A stretch of DNA of 64,000 nt from Streptomyces reniochalinae. GTDB taxonomy: Bacteria > Actinomycetota > Actinomycetes > Streptomycetales > Streptomycetaceae. This document shows positions 48,852 to 58,600 of this stretch, in pieces. Made by a program: the position numbers and the translations under genes. The stretch is taken from contig NZ_QOIM01000036.1 in assembly GCF_003323735.1 (NCBI RefSeq), positions 124,001-188,000 of the forward strand, written 5' to 3'. The first letter of the stretch is position 1. Each line of letters starts with the position of its first letter. Below the pieces are notes generated by a model, which saw only the letters and a program-made list of their open reading frames with translations, ran no database searches and was not told where the DNA came from.

Positions 48852-49925
48852 GTGTCCAACCCCGAAGCCGTACTCGCCCGGATGCGCGAGTACATGGTGG
48901 GACCCACCCGGTTCATGAACCTCTACGCCTGTTTCGAGCTCGGCATCGTCGAGGCGCTGCGCAAGGAGCCCGGGCTGACGGCGGCCGGTCTCGGCGCGGC
49001 TGTCGGCGCGAAACCCGATGCCGTGGAGCAGCTGCTGCATCTGCTGGTCAAGGAGGGCTTCGTGGCCCTGGACGAGGCCACGGGCGGCTACACACTCGAC
49101 ACACTCGGCGACGTCGCGGAAAGCGATCTCCAGCGTGTCCTGACCTTCATGGGCATGATGAAGACAGGCATGCTGCGGCAGCTGTACTACCTCACCGACA
49201 GCGTGTCCACCGGCGCAGTGGTCGGACTCAAGGAGCTCTACGGCTTCGAGGGGACGATGTTCCAGGCAGCCGCCGAGGTCGAGGAGGTGCGCGACGCGTG
49301 GGGCCCGCTGGCGCAGAGCGAGACCGCCAGCGTGTACCCCTGGTTCTTCCGCAGCTTCGACGTACCGGCCGGGGCGCGCGTGCTCGACGTGCAGGGCGGC
49401 AACGGGCTCGGGGCCATCATGACCTGCCAGACGAAGGGTTCGCCCGGCCTGCGGGTGACCACCTTCGACCGGCCCGCGATGGAGGCCGAGTGCCTGCGGA
49501 ACTTCGAGGCGCAGGGTGTGGCGGAGCAGTGCTCGTTCGCGGGCGGCGACGCCATGGAGTCCCTGCCGGGCGGCTACGACGTGATGCTGCTCAAACACTT
49601 CGTGGACATGTACGACAAGGACGAGGTCCTCACGCTCTTCCGCAACGCCCACCGGGCACTGGAGCCCGGTGGGCAGATCGTCGTGCTCGCGCCCGTGTAC
49701 CCCGAGGACATCCGGGATGCCGACGACTACCAGGCCGACTTCTTTCCGGCCTACATCCTCGGATGTGTGGTGGGGCGCGGTGGACTCCAGAAGGTGTCCA
49801 CCTACCGCGGCTGGCTGGAGCAGTCCGGGTTCGAGGTCACCTCGGTGCGCGCCAAGGACCCGGCCGACATCCCGCCGGACGCCATCATCAACCGCGTCGT
49901 CATCTGCGCGACGAAGGCGGGCTGA
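48852..49925 (+). CDS. SAM-dependent methyltransferase, second in cluster
   Basis: 357 residues from a GTG at 48852 behind AAGGGA. The layout resembles O-methyltransferases (dimerisation helices to about 110, then Rossmann fold): RVLDVQGGNGLGAIMT is a motif I with Gln where Gly is usual, TTFDRPAMEAE is the acidic loop and MLLKHFVDMYDKDEV occupies the catalytic His position. C-methylation is also possible. Naphterpin and furaquinocin skeletons carry both O- and C-methyl groups, so this gene may supply the second. Last rightward gene of the cluster, followed by a terminator. Confidence 0.85.
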   Translation: MSNPEAVLARMREYMVGPTRFMNLYACFELGIVEALRKEPGLTAAGLGAAVGAKPDAVEQLLHLLVKEGFVALDEATGGYTLDTLGDVAESDLQRVLTFMGMMKTGMLRQLYYLTDSVSTGAVVGLKELYGFEGTMFQAAAEVEEVRDAWGPLAQSETASVYPWFFRSFDVPAGARVLDVQGGNGLGAIMTCQTKGSPGLRVTTFDRPAMEAECLRNFEAQGVAEQCSFAGGDAMESLPGGYDVMLLKHFVDMYDKDEVLTLFRNAHRALEPGGQIVVLAPVYPEDIRDADDYQADFFPAYILGCVVGRGGLQKVSTYRGWLEQSGFEVTSVRAKDPADIPPDAIINRVVICATKAG

Positions 49926-49960
49926 GCCGTCGGCCGGTGCGGCGCGAGCGTCAGAGCCGA

Positions 49961-49990
49961 GCCGGGCGGGGGTCTTCGCCCCCGCCCGGC
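49961..49990. terminator. Bidirectional hairpin between methyltransferase and SARP genes
   Basis: GCCGGGCGGGGG (49961-49972) pairs perfectly with CCCCCGCCCGGC (49979-49990) around a six-base loop. The two genes converge here and this would stop both transcripts. Confidence 0.85.
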
Positions 49991-50097
49991 AGGCGGCAGC
50001 CCTCCGCGGCGACCGCGCGCAGGCGCGTGCCGCGCCAGAAGCGCCACCGCACCGGAGCCGGACGCGCGGAGGGGGACCGGTCCAGGACCGGGCCCTG

Positions 50098-50919
50098 TCA
50101 GGCCGCGTACAAGTCGAACGTCGAGCTGCGCTTCGGCCCTGCGACGACGTCCAGTTGCGGGTCGACGACCAGCATCGCCTGGTGGAGCCGCTGCACCCGG
50201 GGCGAGGGCTCGACGCCCAGGCTTCTGATCAGCCGGACCCTCAGCTTGTGGTAGACCTCCAGGGCCGACGCCTGGCGGCCCGACCGGTACAGCGCCACCA
50301 TGGCCTGCGAGTGCAGACCCTCGTGCTGGGGGTGCCGGGCCGTCAACTCCGTCAGCTCCGGCAGCAGTTCGGTGTGCCGGCCGAGCCGCAGGTCGGCGTC
50401 GATCCTCCGCTCGACGGTACCGAGGCGGCTCTCCTCCAGACGCATGACCTCTATCCTGAGGACGGGTCCGACCCTCACGTCGACCAGCGAAGGCCCCTGC
50501 CACAGCGTGAGCGCCTGCCGGAAGCGGTCGGCCGCGACGGCGTCGTCACCGGACTCGAAGGCCGACCGGCCCTCCGCGACCATACGTTCGTATGCGTGCA
50601 CGTCGACGGCCTCGGAGGGGACTTCCAGCACGTATCCGCCGTGCCGCGTGGCGAGCACCTCCTTGGCGGCGCCGGGGACGCCGGACCCCATGGCACTGCC
50701 GAGGCGCCGGCGCAGTTGCAGGATGTAGGTCTGCAGGGTGGCCAGTGCGCTCTGCGGCGGCGTGGCCCCCCACAGTTCCTCCATGAGCGTGGGAACGGGC
50801 ACCACCTGCCCGGGTCTGAGAGCGAGCAGTGACAGCATCTGCCGCGGTTTGGCGGCCGACGGGACGATGGATTCTCCGTTGACCTCGGCACACAGGGCGC
50901 CCAAGACCTGTATCTTCAC
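50098..50919 (-). CDS. SARP family transcriptional activator
   Basis: 273 residues from a GTG at 50917-50919 behind GGGGAG; a longer frame to 51183 is not supported. An OmpR-type winged helix (KIQVLGALCAEVNGESIVPS, KPRQMLSLLALRPGQVVPV) is followed by the bacterial transcriptional activation domain (VEPSPRVQRLHQAMLVVDPQ near the end). Size and layout match DnrI/ActII-ORF4-type pathway activators. It probably turns on the meroterpenoid operons by binding heptamer direct repeats. Confidence 0.93.
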   Translation of the reverse strand: MKIQVLGALCAEVNGESIVPSAAKPRQMLSLLALRPGQVVPVPTLMEELWGATPPQSALATLQTYILQLRRRLGSAMGSGVPGAAKEVLATRHGGYVLEVPSEAVDVHAYERMVAEGRSAFESGDDAVAADRFRQALTLWQGPSLVDVRVGPVLRIEVMRLEESRLGTVERRIDADLRLGRHTELLPELTELTARHPQHEGLHSQAMVALYRSGRQASALEVYHKLRVRLIRSLGVEPSPRVQRLHQAMLVVDPQLDVVAGPKRSSTFDLYAA

Positions 50920-51019
50920 GTTCTCCCCGTTAACTCGTCGAGTTCCTCTCAGCGGTGCGAGTCCGCTGTCGCGCACCGCAGCCGCAACCGCGCCGCCGAC
51001 CCCCCCCTTTGACCGACCA

Positions 51020-51056
51020 GAACGCACGAAGCTCACCTCACGAAGCGGAACGCACG
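51020..51056. repeat. Direct repeats upstream of SARP gene
   Basis: GAACGCACG occurs at 51020-51028 and 51048-51056. CACGAAGC occurs at 51025-51032 and 51039-51046. The clustered repeats lie about 100-140 bases upstream of the SARP start and may be activator sites, possibly for autoregulation or for the larger SARP-ATPase. Confidence 0.4.
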
Positions 51057-51213
51057 GAGCCGTTCCGGCATGACGTGACGCGGCCGTCCCCGGCCCTGGG
51101 CGTGCCACGCGCTGACCACCGCGCATCCAGCGGCGGGCGAGTGCGTCGTGGGGGGAGGGAAGCTCTGGGAGGGGAGTGGTCACTCAGCTCGCGGGAACAA
51201 GTCGCGCCTCGGT

Positions 51214-51235
51214 GGGGGGGGGGGCTCAGCCCCCC
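51214..51235. repeat. G11 homopolymer with hairpin
   Basis: Eleven consecutive G (51214-51224), then CTCAG and six C. The last six G plus CT can pair with AG plus the six C. Such a tract is prone to slippage and to sequencing error, and could fold as a hairpin or, with neighbouring G runs, a quadruplex. Confidence 0.6.
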
Positions 51236-51714
51236 GTGCCGGGCGAAGAGAACGAAGGGCTCGGCCGAGCGGACCGGGCGGCGTGGGGGCCGCTCGCCGG
51301 AGCGACGGCACATGGATCGGCGGCTTTCGAGACAGCGACGCGCCAGTCGGCGAGGGCCGAGTGAGGATCCGGCGACTCGGCTGTCTCGGACATTGATCCT
51401 CCAGGTATCCCGCGCCGGCACCTGTCTGGTTCGGCCCGGATCATTCCGGTGCTGGGTACGGTCCTCAGTGTTGTTCACGGGACTTGGGTGCCACTGTCCA
51501 CCGACTTGGCGCGGACTTGGCGGCGGCCGGGCGGGCACGTGAGACCGGTCGGTGTCCGTTCGATGTGTTTCCAACGGGGCCGTGAGCAAGCGCTGTTCAC
51601 GTCTCCTCGGTGCGCGGACGCGACGTCGGTCCGCTGCGATGTCGGTCCGGTGCGACGTCGGCGAGGCCGCTACCGCGGGGGCGACGCTTCCCGGCCTCCG
51701 CCCGAGCGCGTGCC

Positions 51715-53808
51715 TCACTCCGCGCCGGAGAAGAGGTTTCCGCTTCTCGGCCGCAGGGCGGCGGTACGGATGCGTTGCAGGAGATGGACCCGGCGAGAGC
51801 GCCCCATCCTGTGGTGCAGCACGTCGGCGGTCAGCGCGTGGGTGAAGAAGTACCAGCCCAGCCGCTGCCGGTGCTCCTTGATCAGGCCCGCCGCGACGAT
51901 GGTGTCGACGGCTTTCAACGCCTCACCGATCTCGATCGAGGAGGCCTCGGCCACGACGTCTATGGCGAAGCCGCGGCCGGCCACGGAGGCGACGGACAGC
52001 AACTCGTCGGCGACCGGACCGAGTCGCGCGACGCGCCCGAGCACCACCTCGCGTACCGGAGCCGGTACCGGTGCCGTGCGGGCACTCGGGCGCTCCTCGC
52101 CGTCCAGGACCCTGATCAGCTCGCGCAGGTAGAAGGGGTTGCCACCCGAGCGGTGCCGCAGCTCCTCGGCGGTGGTCCCGCTCACCTCCCGCCGGAGCGT
52201 CGCACTCGCCAGGGCGCGCGTCTCCGCGACGTTCAGACCGGTCAGCTCCACCCGGGTGATCTCCGCGCGGGCGAGCGCGTCCGACGTCTCAGCCGGCGCC
52301 GCCGCCTCACCGGAGCGGTACGACGCCGCCACCAGCAGCCGACTCGCCCGCACCGACTCGGCCAGGTGGGCCAGCAGCCGCAGGGAGCCGGGGTCCGCGC
52401 GGTGAAGGTGGTCGAGCACGAGCACCAGCGGTGTGACGTGGGACGCTTCGGTCAGGTACTGCACGATCGCCTCGAACCGCCGCAGGGTGTCGGCGTCGGC
52501 GTCGGCGTCGGCGCGGTCCGGCGGCTGTCGCGTCGACCCGTCGAGGACCTCGGCCACGGGTTCGGGTACCGGTTGGCGCGGGCAGTGGGCGCCGGCCGCT
52601 CCCAGCACCTGGCGCCAGGGCCATAGCGGCGGTGTCGTGACGTGTCCCGGGCACGAACCCCACAGGACAGGTGCTTCCGCCAGTTCGGTGAAACGGCGCA
52701 GCAGACTGGTCTTCCCGATACCCGGCTCTCCTGACACCGTCAGTACCCGCCCCTGGCCGGCCGCCGCAGCTGCGGAGACCGCCGCGAGTTGCCGCAGTGC
52801 CCCCTCGCGGCCGACGAAGGTCTCCTCGACATCGGCCGCGGTGTGCCGCGGCGGGACGGGCGTGCGGACGTGGACCCGGGGCGCGGCCACAGGGGCGGCA
52901 GGTGCTGCCGGTGTCCGACCGGCCGGCGGCGGGCGCCAGTCGAGGCCCGGCGCGTGGCTGAGGATCTCGCGTTCGAGGTGCTGCAACGCCGGCCTGGGGT
53001 CGATGCCCAGCTCCTCACCCAGCCGCCTCTGGTTGGCCCGCAGCACCGCCAGCGCGTCGGCTTGTCGTCCAGCTCTGTACAGCGCCAGGCTCAGGAGTTC
53101 GCAACCGTATTCGCGCAGCGGATGGGCCTGGGTGAAGGCCTCCAGTTCGGCGACTGCCATCTCGTGGGCCCCGACGGCCAGCAGCGCCGCGCAGCGCCCC
53201 TCGACGGCCGACAGCCGCAGCTCCTCCAGCCGTGCCACTTCGGCCGCCACATGGACCGAGTGGGACACCTCCGTGTAGGCCTCGCCGCGCCACAGCGCCA
53301 ACCCGGTCTCGAACTCGCTCAACGCCTCCTGCGGGTCACCGCGGTTCCACGCGTCCCACCCCGCTTTGGTGCGTCTCTCGAACCGCTGGACGTCCACCTG
53401 GACGACGTGGCCGTCCAGCAGGTAGCCCCGGTCGCTGGTCCGTAACACCTTTGTCGGCGTCCGTGGAGCCCGGTCCGGCTCCAGTGCCCTGCGGAGATTG
53501 GCCACGTACGACTGGAGCGAGGCCATCGCCGAAGGCGGCGGACCCTCGGACCACAGCGTTTCGAGCATCACGTCGACAGGTACGGGGCGGCCGACCCGGC
53601 TGACCAGTAATGTGACCAGCTTCCGCTGCTTGGGCGCCCCCAGATTCACGGGGCCGCCGGCGACCATGGCCTCCAACGGACCCAGCGCACGGAAACGCGC
53701 CATGGGCGGGGCAATGCCGTGCATTTCCGAAGGCTGCGCCTCGTCGGTCCCTCGGATTGGCTCCGACGGCGTGTCGAACGCTCTCGCAAAGAATCTTGCG
53801 TCAGTCAT
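51715..53808 (-). CDS. Large SARP-ATPase regulator (AfsR/LAL-like), C-terminally short
   Basis: 697 residues from an ATG at 53806-53808. Domains: winged helix from about residue 40 (LGAPKQRKLVTLLVSRVGRP), BTAD to about 290, then an AAA/NB-ARC-type ATPase beginning at FVGREGALRQLAAV with Walker A SGEPGIGKTSLLRR and Walker B-like TPLVLVLDHLHRAD. It ends soon after a winged-helix region, with no TPR or LuxR C-terminus. This is shorter than AfsR. An Asp-Ala hexanucleotide repeat encodes ADADADAD near residue 433. Probably an ATP-dependent activator acting with the SARP. Confidence 0.9.
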   Translation of the reverse strand: MTDARFFARAFDTPSEPIRGTDEAQPSEMHGIAPPMARFRALGPLEAMVAGGPVNLGAPKQRKLVTLLVSRVGRPVPVDVMLETLWSEGPPPSAMASLQSYVANLRRALEPDRAPRTPTKVLRTSDRGYLLDGHVVQVDVQRFERRTKAGWDAWNRGDPQEALSEFETGLALWRGEAYTEVSHSVHVAAEVARLEELRLSAVEGRCAALLAVGAHEMAVAELEAFTQAHPLREYGCELLSLALYRAGRQADALAVLRANQRRLGEELGIDPRPALQHLEREILSHAPGLDWRPPPAGRTPAAPAAPVAAPRVHVRTPVPPRHTAADVEETFVGREGALRQLAAVSAAAAAGQGRVLTVSGEPGIGKTSLLRRFTELAEAPVLWGSCPGHVTTPPLWPWRQVLGAAGAHCPRQPVPEPVAEVLDGSTRQPPDRADADADADTLRRFEAIVQYLTEASHVTPLVLVLDHLHRADPGSLRLLAHLAESVRASRLLVAASYRSGEAAAPAETSDALARAEITRVELTGLNVAETRALASATLRREVSGTTAEELRHRSGGNPFYLRELIRVLDGEERPSARTAPVPAPVREVVLGRVARLGPVADELLSVASVAGRGFAIDVVAEASSIEIGEALKAVDTIVAAGLIKEHRQRLGWYFFTHALTADVLHHRMGRSRRVHLLQRIRTAALRPRSGNLFSGAE

Positions 53809-54386
53809 GTCGTGCTTCTTCCAAGTCAGCGGCAGGGAAGGTGTAGCGACGAATCACCTCAACAAGGGTGATGCGAAAACCGGCGTGCCGAAGACCGTGG
53901 AATGAGGCAGCGGACGCGCGGTGCGAGGCAGCCGTGAAGGCGGCAGGGCAGGGTGCCAACTCCCGTACGACGGGGCGCGGATGGCTTGGCGGCGTCCGTG
54001 CCGGGCGTTACCTCGGACAAGCCGGGTCGGGTCGCTGGAACCATGCCTTCGGTGCCACAAGCGAGGGGGGAGGAGAGAGCACCGTGCTGTCTGCGCAGAT
54101 GAATGGAATGTACATGGCCAGCTCGCTTCACGCATATCCCCCCGGCGGAGCGAAGGCAACCAACCACGAATGCCGTCGGCCCCCACGCACGCTTGAGTAT
54201 GTTTTCCGCACAGATCGGTGTCAAGGCTGGGCTTCGAAGGGTTCGGGTCACCAATTTCTCGGTCACAAGACGGTCCGGAAGAAGCGGAGTGCCGGCAACA
54301 CCCGCCGAGGTGGACCGGGCCGCCAGGAGCGGCGGGCGGGCGGTGTCTGCCACCGGTCTGCCACCGGCCGAGGCGCGGCCGTCCCC
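53809..54386. other. Non-coding region upstream of SARP-ATPase gene
   Basis: About 580 bases between two leftward genes, with no frame that has a ribosome site and recognisable product. It presumably contains the promoter of the SARP-ATPase gene. No strong hairpin or repeat was noticed. Confidence 0.4.
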
Positions 54387-55280
54387 TCAGAAGGTCTCTC
54401 CACGAGCCGGAACCCGCACGGTGGGCGGCGGTTCCGCAGGCGGCTCGACCAGTGCCGTGTGCGCGACGGAGTGCTCACCGCGCGCCATCAGGTAACCGAG
54501 CTGGAAGCGGTGCTGGGCACCGTACTGCTCGCGCAGCGACGCGATGTGGCCCTGCACGGAACGCAGGCTGATGCCCAGGCGGCGCGCGATCGCCTTGTCG
54601 GAACGGCCCTCGATCAGCAGCGCTGTGATGGCCCGGCGCACGTCGGGTATGACCTCGCGGGCGGCGTCCGCCGCCCGCACCGGCCGGAAAGGGAACTGTT
54701 CGGCCCGCACCCAGGCCCTCTCGTAGACGCCTGCGAGGAACGCGACAACGACGCCGTCCCTGATCAGCGCGGCGCTGTGCGGGTGCCTCGCCCCGGCGAT
54801 GAAGGCGACCTCGGCGTCGACGATGATCAGCCGCTCGAAGAACTCGGGGAGTGTGCGCACCTCCACCTCCCGGTGTCCCATGACCTGCTGGACGTACCTC
54901 TTCGCCGGCTCGGAGAAGCGGGCGCTGTGCTGGAAGAGCGTCCGCATGGCCACTCCGCGGGCCAGGGGGTCGCGGACCGCGGCGTGGACCATGTCCAGTG
55001 TGGCCTCGGTGCGCGGTTCGTCCGGCTGTGCGGTGAGGATCTCCCGCTTCGCACGCCACAGCACATCCCCGATCGCCGCCTGCACCACGTCCTGTCCCTC
55101 GATGTGCCGGATGCGGCCCGGAACCTCCGCGTCCCCCTCGGACAGAAGCAGCTGATCCGCGGTCTCGGTGGCGTACCGTTCGAGACTGCTGAGAGTGTCG
55201 GCGATCTGTAGCAAGGACTTCAGTGGTGAGTCGGCGGGGGCCAGGACGGTGTCCCGGGCCTGTCTGCTGCCTGCGCTCAT
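54387..55280 (-). CDS. LuxR-type regulator with phospholipase-D-like sensor domain
   Basis: 297 residues from the ATG at 55278-55280 behind AAGGAC. The C-terminal helix-turn-helix (TALLIEGRSDKAIARRLGIS, then SVQGHIASLREQYG) is LuxR/GerE type. The N-terminal two thirds contain segments such as AKREILTAQPDEPRTEATLD and RTLPEFFERLIIVDAEVAFI that resemble the TrmB/PLD-like fold seen in actinomycete LuxR regulators, without phosphoacceptor Asp or other response-regulator features. It may sense a small molecule. Placed between the regulators and the NRPS, it may serve either cluster. Confidence 0.85.
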   Translation of the reverse strand: MSAGSRQARDTVLAPADSPLKSLLQIADTLSSLERYATETADQLLLSEGDAEVPGRIRHIEGQDVVQAAIGDVLWRAKREILTAQPDEPRTEATLDMVHAAVRDPLARGVAMRTLFQHSARFSEPAKRYVQQVMGHREVEVRTLPEFFERLIIVDAEVAFIAGARHPHSAALIRDGVVVAFLAGVYERAWVRAEQFPFRPVRAADAAREVIPDVRRAITALLIEGRSDKAIARRLGISLRSVQGHIASLREQYGAQHRFQLGYLMARGEHSVAHTALVEPPAEPPPTVRVPARGETF

Positions 55281-55649
55281 GACGCCGTCCTTCCCGTCGA
55301 CGCGACCTGGCTGCCGCCGCTCGGCTCTCGACCGGTCAGGGACGCCGGCCGAAGCCGGCGGGCACCGGACCGACCGCTGTTCGCGGGTAAGTGACGACGG
55401 GGGCGGCTTTCTCTCCCGCCGCGGGGCGTCGACGGTCTCGCACGAAACCTCGTCCCCGGCCGACGGCGGCGCACGCGCATAAGGTTCCCCCCCGTTCTCC
55501 CTGCCCCGGCCCCCTCATGGCCGGCCACGGCGCGGCGGCCGGGCCCATGCGCTCCGCGAGCGCACCGGGCGGCACCGCGCCCTGTCGAATCCTTGGTGAA
55601 CGCTCCGGATGGCGCAACCACGAACGCCGGTCACCCCAGTGATCCTCGC
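55281..55649. other. Non-coding region downstream of NRPS gene
   Basis: About 370 bases between the leftward NRPS stop and the LuxR gene. Composition is high GC, with no ORF having a ribosome site. It presumably contains the promoter of the LuxR-type gene and a terminator for the NRPS, though no strong hairpin was found. Confidence 0.4.
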
Positions 55650-58600
55650 TCAATACTCTAGTGACGTCGCACGGCGCGGTGCGGGCCGAGACGTGGCGCG
55701 CCGGAGCGCCCTGACCAACTCGCCGACGCCCGGATCGCGCAGCGCTCCGTAGTGATCGGTCTCCAGCTGGACGACGGCGGGCGGCGCCGCTGTGTGGCCG
55801 GGCGCGCGCTCGATGAAGGAGGGCGCGTCGTCGCGTGCCCTGAAGACGGTGACGGGCGCGGAGACCCGGCGCGTGCCGGGGGCGACGTGGTGGTAGGTGA
55901 ATCCGTAGGTGCGGCGGACGACGGCCACCACGCGGCGGATCAGCCCCGGGTCCAGCTGCGGGAACCGCCGGCCGATGAACCGTGCGAAGCTCTCCGCGTC
56001 GGTGGACTGGCGAAGGCACTCCTCCAGAGCCGGGCTGCGGACCGTTCCGGCGAAGACGGAGAAGAGCAGGGTGGTGAAGACGGGATCGGCGAAGTCGGCC
56101 ACCGCCGTGCCGGGCGCCGTCCGCCAGGTGCGGGCCGGCGCCTCTGAAGGTGCCGCCCGCGGGGTGCCGGTCACCCCGGAGCCCGGTGTATGCGACGCGC
56201 GGGTCGCCGCCGCGCCGGGAGCCGTCTGCGGGGCGCCGGTCACCCGTGGCGATCCGGGTGCCAGCAGGAACAGCTGCTCCACGCGCTCACCCGACTGCTC
56301 CAGTTGCCAGGCCGTCTCGAACGCGACCCGCGCGCCGAACGAGTAGCCCCACAGGGTGTACGGCCCCTCGGGCTGGACGCGTCGCAGCGCCGCGATGTCG
56401 ACGGCGGCCATCTCCTCGATGGACGGCAGCGGCGACTCGCCCTCGTTGACGCCCTGCGACTGGATGCCGTAGACGGGTCGGTCCCCGGGTGCGCGGGACG
56501 CGAGCAGCCGCAGGTTCATCGTGACACCGCCGAGGCCGGGCCAGCAGAAGACCGCGGGTCCGCTGCCCTCGGACCGCAGTGGGGTGATCCGGGAGGCGGC
56601 GACGGCGGCTCTGGCGCCCACCGCCTCGGCCAGCTTCGCCACGGTCGTCGCCTCGAACAGCGACTGCAACGGCATGGTGCAGCCGAACGCCTCGTTGATC
56701 TGCCTGACGAGGGCGACCGCGATCAGCGAGTCTCCGCCGAGCTGGAAGAAGTCGTCGTGCACGGAGACGAAGTCCCGCTTCAGTGCCGCCTTCCACAGAC
56801 CGCACAGCCGCGCCTCCGTCCGGTTGCGCGGCTCCACCAGCGGCCGGGCTCGGGCCGACACCTCCGCGACATGCCCTTCGAGCGCCTTGGTGTCGAGCTT
56901 GCCGTTGGGGGAGTGCGGTAGCTCGGGGACGACCAGGATCCGGCTCGGCAGCATGTACTCGGGCAGTGAAGCCACCAGGTCGTCCCTGATCAGCTCCTCG
57001 GGTCCCTTCATGTGCACCTGGTCCTCGTGCATGCCCTCGTGGCGGAGCTGCTCCTCGCTGACGGTGCCGCCGACGCAGAAGTACGACGCCCCGGTGGGCC
57101 GCCCGGCCTGCCGCAGGATCCGCGTCATGTGCCGGGCGGCGGGCAGGTCGTCACCGGAGCGCGAGCTGTAGCCGGCGGGCATGAAGCCGAGGTGGCCTGC
57201 GTTCATCATCAGGTGTTGCAGCTCGCGGCCCAGGTCGAGATAGCCCAGCCGCTCCCTGCCCCGCTCGGCGGCACGGCTGACGAGGGTGACACCGAACCCG
57301 GACCGGTCGTACACCGCCTGGTTGATGGCGACCACGTGCCGCTTGAGCACCAGCTCGTCGCTGATCAGGTGCAGTCGGCCCGCCCGGTACAGGTACTGGC
57401 CGCTGGGCACGCCTGCCTCGCTGCCCGGGTGAAACTGCACGTAGACGTCGAGGGAACGCTGCGCGGGTGCCTGGGCGTGCGCCTCCGTCCACGGCACCAG
57501 CTCGAACGAGCCCAGGTGGTGATCCTCGTCGTCGCAGCCGAGGAGCCGGGGAAGACCGCTGTTGTGCTCCGCCTCGGCGAGGGCGAGGCCGTGGGCGGGC
57601 AGCACCTCGTCGAACAGGCCGGCCATGTGCCCGGCCTCGATCTCCAGTACCTCGCGGATGTTCTTCTTGTACACCGGCTCGATCGCCGCTCTGCGGCCGA
57701 TGAGGTGCACACGCGCCAGGGGGCGGTCCGCCGTCTCGCTGCGGTGGATCAGCACCAGCTCGCGATGGACGGGGTGGTAGTAGTAGTGACCTGCCGCCAG
57801 GCCACCGACCCCGGACAGCTCCAGGTACAGCTGCGTCGCGTAGAGGGATCCGGGCGAGGCGTACGCGTACTTGGGCAACAGCCGCTCCGGGCTGAGGTAC
57901 TGCCCGAAGTTGCCGAGGATGTCGCCCAGTTCGGGCAGCGTCAGCTCCTCGGGCCGACGCGATCCGCGGCCACGGGTCCGCCGCGCGAGCGCGGCCAGCA
58001 CGTCCGCGGGCTCCAGCGGGCCGCCCTCGTAGAAGCGGTACGTCTTGCGGGCGAAGGCCCGGCGCCGCTGCTCGGCGCCTGTGGTGGTGCCGGGCAGCGG
58101 AATGGCGGGCCGTCCGGCCAGGTCGGCGGCGTCCCGTACACCCGGGTTCGACAGCTGTGCCCTGACCTGCAACTTGGACGACTTCGAGACGTGGTGTTCG
58201 CCGAACTCGCCCTGGTCCATCAACGCGGCCTCACGCGGGCTGAGTTCGACGCACGCCACCAGGTGCCGGGCGCCCGTGAGGGGATCGGTGCGCGGCAGCA
58301 CGGCGGCGTTCCGCACCCAGTCGTGTGCCTCGATGGCCAGGCGGATCTCGTCCAGTTCGATGCGGAAGCCGCGCAGCTTGACCTGGTTGTCGGCGCGGCC
58401 CGCGAACTGGGCGGTGCCGTCGGGGTTCCACGAGGCCAGGTCACCGGTGCGGTACAGCCGCTCGTGGCCGGGTTCACCGTCCGCGTCGCCCGGCCGGGCC
58501 GCCGGGTTCGGCCGGAAGCGGTCCGCGGTGAGTTCGGGCCGGTGCAGGTAGCCGCGTGCCAGCTGCACACCGCTGATGTGCAGCTCTCCCGTCTCGCCAG

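Larger units (their letters stand above)
50920..51714. other. Non-coding region upstream of SARP gene
   Basis: About 800 bases without a gene. It holds direct repeats close to the SARP start (51020-51056), an 11-base G tract with a self-complementary C tract (51214-51235), and tandem GTCGGTCCG-like repeats near 51630-51665. ORFs crossing it on both strands are Arg-rich shadows. Confidence 0.5.

Noticed and set aside
31598..49925. Assignment of the cluster to napyradiomycin or merochlorin
   Set aside because: Those need vanadium-dependent haloperoxidases; none is encoded in the window.
51038..51718. A leftward ORF between the two SARP genes
   Set aside because: Arg/Ser/Pro-rich composition, spans the G11 tract, no ribosome site or motif.
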